A stretch of DNA of 64,000 nt from Oscillospiraceae bacterium (GTDB lineage: Bacteria; Bacillota; Clostridia; Oscillospirales; Acutalibacteraceae). The stretch is taken from contig SVOA01000001.1 of NCBI GenBank assembly GCA_015066635.1, positions 1 to 64,000 on the forward strand, read 5' to 3'. The first letter of the stretch is position 1. Each line of letters starts with the position of its first letter. A program made the translations under genes and the position numbers. A model generated the notes under the pieces. The model ran no database searches and was not told the origin of the DNA. It saw only the letters and a program-made list of their open reading frames with translations. Shown piece after piece: positions 58,640 to 64,000 of this stretch.

Positions 58640-59275
58640 TTATTCAGCAGCTTCCTCAGCGGCTTCTTCAACTGCCTGCTCTGCTGCTTCTTCAACAGTC
58701 TCAACAGCTTCTTCTGCTGCCTCTGCAGTCTCCTCTGCTGCTTCTGCAACAGCTTCTTCCGCCTTTTCCTCAACAGCCTCGGCTGTTTCCTCTGTTGCTT
58801 CAACAACTTCCTCTGCCTTTGTTTCCTCAGCCTTGGGCTCTTCCTTCTTAGCGGGAGCCTTCTTTGTGGAAGCTGTCTTTTTGGCTGCCTTTGAAGCTGT
58901 CTTCTTTTTGGGAGCTTCTTCTGCTGCCTTAGGCTCTGCGAGCTCGATAACAGCCATCTCTGCTGCATCGCCTCTGCGTGTGCCTGTCTTTATAATGCGG
59001 GTATAACCACCCTTAACATCCTGATACTTGGGTGCTATCTCATCAAAGAGCTTCTTGACAACGTCCTCTTTTGTGACGTAAGCAAGAACCTGTCTTTTTG
59101 AGTGTAAAGAGTTGTCCTTGGCAATAGTGATCATCTTCTCTGCCATTGCGCGAACCTCTTTAGCCCTTGTAACGGTTGTTTCAACCTTGCCGTTTTCAAG
59201 CAAATATGTTACCAAACCTCTGAGCATTGCTCTGCGGTGGTCAGTAGGTCTGCCAAGTTTTCTTGTACCGGGCAT
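58640..59275 (-). CDS. rplQ: 50S ribosomal protein L17 with a long Ala/Glu tail
   Basis: 211 residues. The first 115 or so are normal L17 ([66 protein letters not shown]). The remaining 95 residues are an extension: a Lys/Ala-rich part ([13 protein letters not shown]) and then an Ala/Glu/Val repeat of the type [14 protein letters not shown], likely a solvent-exposed acidic helix. Standard L17 is about 115-130 residues. Similar tails occur in some clostridia. Confidence 0.95.
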   Translation of the reverse strand: MPGTRKLGRPTDHRRAMLRGLVTYLLENGKVETTVTRAKEVRAMAEKMITIAKDNSLHSKRQVLAYVTKEDVVKKLFDEIAPKYQDVKGGYTRIIKTGTRRGDAAEMAVIELAEPKAAEEAPKKKTASKAAKKTASTKKAPAKKEEPKAEETKAEEVVEATEETAEAVEEKAEEAVAEAAEETAEAAEEAVETVEEAAEQAVEEAAEEAAE

Positions 59276-59290
59276 ATTATCTCACTCCTT

Positions 59291-60241
59291 TTATTCGTCT
59301 TCCTTGTGAAGAGAGAAGCCAAGTGAATCAAGCTTTGCAACGACCTCGTCAAGAGATTTTCTGCCAAGATTTCTCACTTTCATCATATCTTCTTCTGTTT
59401 TGCTGATTAAGTCCTCAACTGTGTTGATGCCTGCCCTCTTAAGGCAGTTGAAGGAACGTACCGAAAGGTCAAGTTCCTCAATAGTCATCTCGAGGGTCTT
59501 GCCCTTTCCGTCATCCGACTTAACAACCATAACCTCTGTATTGCCTGCCTCCTCGGAAAGCTCGATAAAGAGATTAAGATGCTCGTTGAGTATCTTTGCG
59601 CTGAGTGAAACTGCTTCCTTAGCGGAAATTGTTCCGTCAGTCCAAACCTCAATGGTAAGCTTGTCAAAGTCAGTAATCTGACCTACACGGGTATCCTCTA
59701 CTGTGTAGTTAACCTTCAACACAGGATTATAAATCGAGTCGATAGCAATTACACCGATTACCGGCGCAAGCAGCTGCTTATTTCTCTCTGCGGAAACATA
59801 GCCTCTGCCCTTGTCCGCTGTCATTTCCATCTTGAGCTGTGCGCCATCGGAAAGCGTGGCGATATGATGCTCGGGATTAAGAATCTCAACATCCGAATCA
59901 GCCTTGATGTCTGCTGCGGTAACTTCACATTTTCCGTTTGCATCGATATAAAGGGTCTTGGGACCTTCGTCATGAATTTTAAGAATTACACCCTTGAGGT
60001 TAAGAACGATTTCGGTAACATCCTCTTTAATGCCCTCAATGGTTGAGAACTCGTGGAGAACTCCGTCAATCTTAACAGATGTAATTGCATAACCCGGAAG
60101 TGAAGAAAGAAGTACGCGGCGAAGGCTGTTGCCTATCGTTGTTCCGCAGCCTCTCTCAAGCGGGTCCATGACAAATTTGCCGTAAGAACCGTCTTCTGTT
60201 AAATCGAGCGCTTCAATGCTGGGCTTATCAATTCCTATCAT
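59291..60241 (-). CDS. rpoA: RNA polymerase alpha subunit
   Basis: 316 residues, full length. The N-terminal assembly domain has [25 protein letters not shown] (near 27-51). The C-terminal domain (about 245-310) has [22 protein letters not shown] and [11 protein letters not shown], which contact promoter UP elements and activators. It is co-transcribed between rpsD and rplQ as in other Firmicutes. Confidence 0.98.
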   Translation of the reverse strand: MIGIDKPSIEALDLTEDGSYGKFVMDPLERGCGTTIGNSLRRVLLSSLPGYAITSVKIDGVLHEFSTIEGIKEDVTEIVLNLKGVILKIHDEGPKTLYIDANGKCEVTAADIKADSDVEILNPEHHIATLSDGAQLKMEMTADKGRGYVSAERNKQLLAPVIGVIAIDSIYNPVLKVNYTVEDTRVGQITDFDKLTIEVWTDGTISAKEAVSLSAKILNEHLNLFIELSEEAGNTEVMVVKSDDGKGKTLEMTIEELDLSVRSFNCLKRAGINTVEDLISKTEEDMMKVRNLGRKSLDEVVAKLDSLGFSLHKEDE

Positions 60242-60309
60242 TCAAAAGCCTCCTATTTCTGTCCCGTAGGACAAACAGTATAATATTTTTGTATGTGCGG
60301 TAAAAGAAA

Positions 60310-60912
60310 TTATTTTGAGTAGAACTCGACGATAAGATGTTCTTCTACCGGATAGTCAATATCCTCGCGGTTGGGCATTCTGATAACAGTTCCCTTGAGT
60401 TTGCTGCCATCAAGTTCCAACCAGCCGGGTACGGTTACAAGCGGAGCATCCTCTGCAGTAAGTCTTGAGAAAATAGCAGAGTTGCGGCTTGATTCCTTAA
60501 CCTCGATTACATCGCCGGGCTTAACCTGGAATGAAGGAATGTTTACCTTTTTACCGTTTACTGTAAAGTGAGCGTGTGAAACAAGCTGTCTTGCCTGACG
60601 GCGTGTTGACGCGAGTCCGAGATGGAAAACAACGTTGTCCAGACGGCGCTCACAGAGTACAAGAAGGTTTTCGCCTGTCTTGCCGGGCATCTGAGCTGCC
60701 TTCTTATAATATGTGTTAAACTGCTTTTCAAGCATACCGTAAATGAACTTTACCTTCTGCTTTTCATTGAGCTGAAGTCCGTATTCGGATTTCTTTCTTC
60801 TCATATTTGTTTTCTGGTTACGTCTTGTGGTTTTCTTGGCATAACCGAGAGTAGCAGGAGAAAGGTCAAGTGCCTTACAACGCTTGGCAACAGTCTGCAT
60901 ATTCTTTGCCAT
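60310..60912 (-). CDS. rpsD: 30S ribosomal protein S4
   Basis: A 200-residue rRNA-binding protein that nucleates 30S assembly. The S4 RNA-binding domain (about 92-155) has ERRLDNVVFHLGLASTRRQARQLVSHAHFTVNGKKV. The N-terminal half lacks the zinc cysteines found in some S4 proteins. In many bacteria S4 represses the alpha operon by binding its mRNA. The ATG at 60912 has AGGAGG at a suitable distance; a TTG six bases earlier is less likely. Confidence 0.97.
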   Translation of the reverse strand: MAKNMQTVAKRCKALDLSPATLGYAKKTTRRNQKTNMRRKKSEYGLQLNEKQKVKFIYGMLEKQFNTYYKKAAQMPGKTGENLLVLCERRLDNVVFHLGLASTRRQARQLVSHAHFTVNGKKVNIPSFQVKPGDVIEVKESSRNSAIFSRLTAEDAPLVTVPGWLELDGSKLKGTVIRMPNREDIDYPVEEHLIVEFYSK

Positions 60913-60935
60913 AATCAATTATCCTCCTTCAAAGA

Positions 60936-61337
60936 TTAAACTCTTCTTCTCTTGGGCGGACGGCAGCCGTTGTGAGGAATAGGAGTAACGTCCTTAATCA
61001 TAGTTACCTCTAATCCGGCAGTCTGCAAAGCACGGATAGCTGCTTCACGACCTGAGCCCGGGCCCTTAACGTAAACTTCAATAGTCTTCATACCGTGGTC
61101 AACTGCAATCTTAGCTGCTGTTTCAGCGGCTGTCTGAGCTGCGAACGGAGTTGACTTCTTTGAACCTCTGAAGCCCATCTCGCCTGCGCTTGCCCATGAA
61201 ACTGCGTTGCCCTGAACGTCGGTAATGGTAACTATTGTGTTATTGAAGGTGGATTGAATATGAGCTGCACCTTTTTCAATGTTTTTACGCTCTCTGCGTT
61301 TGCGGGAGCCTTTTTTAGCTGTTGCTTTGGTAGCCAT
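60936..61337 (-). CDS. rpsK: 30S ribosomal protein S11
   Basis: 133 residues, standard length. [34 protein letters not shown] and the C-terminal [13 protein letters not shown] are the S11 hallmarks. It forms the platform of the 30S subunit near the E-site mRNA. The N terminus is short and Lys/Arg-rich. It follows rpsM by 17 bp. Confidence 0.97.
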   Translation of the reverse strand: MATKATAKKGSRKRRERKNIEKGAAHIQSTFNNTIVTITDVQGNAVSWASAGEMGFRGSKKSTPFAAQTAAETAAKIAVDHGMKTIEVYVKGPGSGREAAIRALQTAGLEVTMIKDVTPIPHNGCRPPKRRRV

Positions 61338-61354
61338 TTTACAAATCCCTCCTC

Positions 61355-61723
61355 TTACTTCTTCTTGTTAGCGATAGTCTTCTTAGGACCTTTGCGTGTA
61401 CGCGCATTGTTCTTAGAAGTCTGTCCTCTTACGGGTAATCCCTTACGATGACGAATACCGCGGTAGCAGCCGATTTCGACAAGTCTCTTGATGTCGAATG
61501 CCGTATCACGGCGAAGATCGCCCTCTACCTTGACATTGTGATCGATATATTCACGAAGTTTTGCTACATCTTCCTCGGTTAAATCCTTTACTCGAGTGTC
61601 AGGATTTACGCCGGTTGCTGCAATAATGTCGCTTGCAGTTTTTCTGCCGATACCGTAGATATATGTGAGTCCGATTTCAACTCTCTTATCTCTCGGTAAA
61701 TCAACACCTGAAATTCGTGCCAT
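61355..61723 (-). CDS. rpsM: 30S ribosomal protein S13
   Basis: 122 residues. [25 protein letters not shown] at the start, then [27 protein letters not shown], which contacts tRNA and the subunit bridge. The length and both termini are normal. The 109-bp gap before it, up to rpmJ, carries a small hairpin (TGGGCG/CGCCCA near 61751) that may be a transcript-processing site. Confidence 0.97.
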   Translation of the reverse strand: MARISGVDLPRDKRVEIGLTYIYGIGRKTASDIIAATGVNPDTRVKDLTEEDVAKLREYIDHNVKVEGDLRRDTAFDIKRLVEIGCYRGIRHRKGLPVRGQTSKNNARTRKGPKKTIANKKK

Positions 61724-61832
61724 TTAGAGTTGCACCTCCATTTAATCTGTTGGGCGTTACGCCCACTTCATTACGGATAAGTTTTATATCGTTGCTTAGA
61801 TCTTTAACAACGATACATCATCTGCCGTTAAA

Positions 61833-61946
61833 TCAGCCCTGACGCTGCTTATGCTTCGGGTTTTCACAGATAACCATTACTTTACCCTTGCGCTTGATGA
61901 TTTTGCACTTATCGCACATTTTTTTGACAGAAGGTCTGACTTTCAT
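61833..61946 (-). CDS. rpmJ: 50S ribosomal protein L36
   Basis: 37 residues from ATG at 61946 to TGA at 61833. It reads [20 protein letters not shown] and ends in KQRQG. The zinc ligands Cys11, Cys14, Cys27 and His32 are all present, so it is the zinc-binding form. It lies between infA and rpsM, the conserved order. Confidence 0.96.
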   Translation of the reverse strand: MKVRPSVKKMCDKCKIIKRKGKVMVICENPKHKQRQG

Positions 61947-61979
61947 TTTGAATACCTCCTAAATAAAATTAACTGTTTC

Positions 61980-62198
61980 TTACTTTGAACGCCATGTAAT
62001 ACGCCCGCGGGTAAGGTCGTATGGCGAAATTTCAACCGTTACCTTGTCGCCCGGATAAATCTTGATGAAGTTCATACGAAGCTTTCCGGAAATGTGGGCT
62101 AAAATTTTGTGTCCGTTTTCAAGCTCTACCTGGAAAACTGCATTAGGCAGAGTTTCAACGACTGTACCTTCAATTTCGATCATATCTTGTTTTGACAT
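61980..62198 (-). CDS. infA: Translation initiation factor IF-1
   Basis: A 72-residue OB-fold protein, the exact length of Firmicute IF-1. [40 protein letters not shown] and [10 protein letters not shown] are conserved. It occupies the ribosomal A site during initiation. The ATG at 62198 follows GGAGGAATAAA; an extended frame of five residues is not supported. Confidence 0.97.
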   Translation of the reverse strand: MSKQDMIEIEGTVVETLPNAVFQVELENGHKILAHISGKLRMNFIKIYPGDKVTVEISPYDLTRGRITWRSK

Positions 62199-62199
62199 T

Positions 62200-62439
62200 T
62201 TATTCCTCCGCAATAAGTTTTAACGCTTTTCTGATTTGTTTGTCCGTTCGCAGCTGCTCCTCGGACAAATACCTGTCGAGTGGTCTGATATGCTTCGGGT
62301 TTTTGCTCTTTGGCTTTGAGAGCTTCCGCTCACGCCCGTCGCACACAAGAACCGCCTTTTCGTTTACACCTAAAACGCACATAAGGGTTCCTTGGTCGTG
62401 CCCTTTAAGCGATACAACAACCGTTCCTCTCCTAAGCAT
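62200..62439 (-). CDS. KOW-domain RNA-binding protein (L14e-like)
   Basis: 79 residues. The KOW-type start [39 protein letters not shown] is followed by a basic [12 protein letters not shown] segment and a C-terminal helix. Such small KOW proteins stand between map and infA in many clostridia and are taken to be ribosome-associated, though their role is not settled. It ends one base before the infA start region and starts six bases after map. Confidence 0.87.
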   Translation of the reverse strand: MLRRGTVVVSLKGHDQGTLMCVLGVNEKAVLVCDGRERKLSKPKSKNPKHIRPLDRYLSEEQLRTDKQIRKALKLIAEE

Positions 62440-62445
62440 AACCGC

Positions 62446-63198
62446 TTACCCGACTGCCGTCAGTATCTGCGGCCCGTCCTTAGTGATAACGATTGTATGC
62501 TCGTAGTGCGCTGCAAGTTTACCGTCCTTTGTTTTGACGGTCCAGCCATCGGATAACTGCTTTATCGCTCTGTCGCCCTGAGTAATCATGGGCTCTATCG
62601 CAATAACCATACCCGGTAACAAGCGTACTCCCCTGCCGGGAGTTCCGAAATTCGGTACACTTGGGTCTTCATGAAGCTTGGCTCCGACACCGTGTCCGGT
62701 GTATTCTCTGATAACTCCAAAGCCGTTTGCCTCGCAATAAGTCTGAACTGCCGACGCTATATCGCCGATTCTGTTGCCTACGATGGCCTGTTCAATGCCT
62801 AAATACAGGCTTTTCTCAGTAACCTCGCACAGCCGCTTTGCCTCCTCGGATATTTCACCCGCCGCAAATGTGGCAGCATTGTCGCCGTTATAACCGTCAA
62901 CCTTAGCGCCGAGGTCGATACTGACTATATCTCCCTCTTTGATGATTCGCTTTTTGCTCGGTATGCCGTGAATGACCTCATCATTTATGGAAATGCATGC
63001 AGTGGCAGGAAACCCGTACAAATGCAGGAAGTTGGGCTCGGCGCCCTGCTTCCTTATATAGTCATAGGCGATTTTGTCGATTTCCCAGGTGCTTACACCC
63101 GGTTTGACAGCTTCACCTGCCACCTGTAACGCTTCCGCTGAAATAATACAAGCTTTTCTGATAAGCTCTATTTCCCTTGCGGTTCTCAGCGTTATCAT
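62446..63198 (-). CDS. map: Methionine aminopeptidase, type I
   Basis: A 250-residue pita-bread enzyme that removes the N-terminal Met. The five metal ligands are visible: Asp in SIDLGAKVDGYNGDNAATFA (near 95 and 106), His in EYTGHGVGAKLHEDPSVPN (near 170), Glu in IAIEPMIT (near 202) and the final Glu in HYEHTIVITKDG (near 233). It lies one base from adk in the usual order adk-map. Confidence 0.97.
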   Translation of the reverse strand: MITLRTAREIELIRKACIISAEALQVAGEAVKPGVSTWEIDKIAYDYIRKQGAEPNFLHLYGFPATACISINDEVIHGIPSKKRIIKEGDIVSIDLGAKVDGYNGDNAATFAAGEISEEAKRLCEVTEKSLYLGIEQAIVGNRIGDIASAVQTYCEANGFGVIREYTGHGVGAKLHEDPSVPNFGTPGRGVRLLPGMVIAIEPMITQGDRAIKQLSDGWTVKTKDGKLAAHYEHTIVITKDGPQILTAVG

Positions 63199-63199
63199 G

Positions 63200-63832
63200 C
63201 TAATCCTCCAATGCTTTAAAGGTAAGCGCGGTAGTATCAGCTACCTCCTGCTGACCTTCAACTATTCTGAGAATGCCCTTCTCAGCGTAAAAATCTTTAA
63301 GCGGCTCTGTCTGCTCATGATATGTTTTGAGTCTGTCAAGAACCGTTTCCGGCATATCGTCCTTCCTCTGAACCAGCTCGGCTGAGCACACATCGCAGAT
63401 TCCGTCGGTAACGGGCTTCTTATACTCGGTGTGATAGGTTGCGCCGCATTTCAGGCATACGCGTCTGCCCGAAAGTCTTGCCGCGATTTTCTCATCAGCA
63501 ACCTCAATATCAATAACCCTGTCAATTCTGACGTTCATTCTGTCGAGTGCTTCCGCCTGAGGAATAGTCCTCGGAAAGCCGTCAAGAATAAAACCGTTTT
63601 TACAGTCGTCTTCTTTTAATCTGTCATTTATGATGCCGATAACGACCTCATCGGGTACGAGCTTTCCGGCATCAATATAGGATTTTGCTTTGAGTCCCAT
63701 CTCCGTTTTGCCGGCAATCGCCTCACGGAGTATGTTTCCGGTTGAGATAGCGGGAATTGAGAGCTTCTCGCAGATTTTCTCTGCCTGAGTTCCTTTTCCT
63801 GCTCCGGGAGCACCTAAAAGAATAAGATTCAT
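63200..63832 (-). CDS. adk: Adenylate kinase
   Basis: About 210 residues. The P-loop GAPGAGKGTQ is at residues 7-16, followed by ISTGNILREAI, DGFPRTIPQAEAL (near 85) and a LID domain with four Cys (CLKCGATYHTEY and CDVCSAEL), the zinc-binding long form typical of Gram-positives. I start at the ATG before NLILLG, with AGGAG upstream. Confidence 0.97.
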   Translation of the reverse strand: MNLILLGAPGAGKGTQAEKICEKLSIPAISTGNILREAIAGKTEMGLKAKSYIDAGKLVPDEVVIGIINDRLKEDDCKNGFILDGFPRTIPQAEALDRMNVRIDRVIDIEVADEKIAARLSGRRVCLKCGATYHTEYKKPVTDGICDVCSAELVQRKDDMPETVLDRLKTYHEQTEPLKDFYAEKGILRIVEGQQEVADTTALTFKALED

Positions 63833-63848
63833 AAACAATCTCCTTTTA

Positions 63849-64000
63849 TCAGTCAAGGAATCCCTTGTAATGACGCATCATCATCTGGCTCTCGAGCTGC
63901 TTTACTGTTTCAAGAGCAACACCGACCAGAATGATTATCGAAGTACCGCCGAGTGAAAGGCTTACCTGATGCTTGAATGCTGCCGTAATCTGCGAGAATA
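63849..64000 (-). CDS. secY: Preprotein translocase subunit SecY, C-terminal fragment
   Basis: Only the last 49 codons are in the window; the rest lies beyond its right edge. It reads [20 protein letters not shown], then a hydrophobic helix, then [16 protein letters not shown]. GGTSxxIxVGVALET and the basic C-terminal tail are typical of SecY. It precedes adk, the conserved spc-operon order. Confidence 0.93.
   Translation of the reverse strand, partial: FSQITAAFKHQVSLSLGGTSIIILVGVALETVKQLESQMMMRHYKGFLD

Overview
The window looks like the chromosome of a Gram-positive, spore-forming gut clostridium, probably Ruminococcaceae/Oscillospiraceae. The reasons are: a moderate-GC genome; the ypeB germination gene; a SpoIID-domain protein; two class B sortases; a dockerin protein and an SLH protein; glnS next to gltX; and the secY-adk-map-infA-rpmJ-rpsM-rpsK-rpsD-rpoA-rplQ order at the right end. 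The species call is an inference. Most genes are ordinary housekeeping genes on the minus strand.

Left end (1-10 kb). A tRNA-Tyr cut by the window edge is followed by a tyrosine-recombinase integrase, then by a compact RNA-repair locus on the plus strand. This holds two WYL regulators (2370-4518), a tandem array of six structured RNA modules (4639-5294), a DUF2828/Ro60-like TROVE-vWA protein (5323-6789), an RtcB RNA ligase (6829-8049), a further 1.2 kb of hairpin-rich non-coding sequence (8050-9275) and an unknown acidic protein (9276-9983).

The array is the most striking thing here. Every module is closed by a 7-bp helix of the form RAGRYRC/GYRYCTY, with covarying pairs, followed by a (R)CAGCAA motif. 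The modules carry different inserts. Module 1 is a complete class I tRNA cloverleaf with a CAG anticodon. Module 2 closely resembles 23S rRNA helices 70-71, a known MazF target. Module 3 has a GAA anticodon arm and a T arm. Module 5 has a GCU serine anticodon arm. Modules 4 and 6 are not identified. The second block has more anticodon-arm look-alikes, for Ser UGA, Leu UAA and Thr UGU; one shares 16 nt with the tRNA-Ser(UGA) gene at 49.6 kb. I propose that WYL proteins sense damage, the Ro-like protein binds Y-RNA-like decoys of ribotoxin targets, and RtcB reseals cut RNA. The sequence motifs are seen directly; the function is inferred.

Middle (10-43 kb). In order: galE; a SpoIID protein, two sortases, pncC, thiI and its cysteine desulfurase; ypeB and a small lipoprotein; thiT under a TPP riboswitch; rsmA and an aminotransferase; a heterodimeric ABC exporter; an ArsR-controlled metal P-type ATPase; SLH and dockerin surface proteins; a CDF transporter; an rRNA methyltransferase; an M23 peptidase; recG; an orphan solute-binding lipoprotein; ymdB and rny.

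Right (43-64 kb). In order: glnS-gltX, murA, two tRNA-Ser genes (GCU, UGA), rarA, a HAD phosphatase, uppP, gpmA, a phosphoribosyltransferase, a GNAT protein, a second TrmA-family methyltransferase, a prepilin peptidase, and the distal part of the spc/alpha ribosomal protein operon, ending inside secY.
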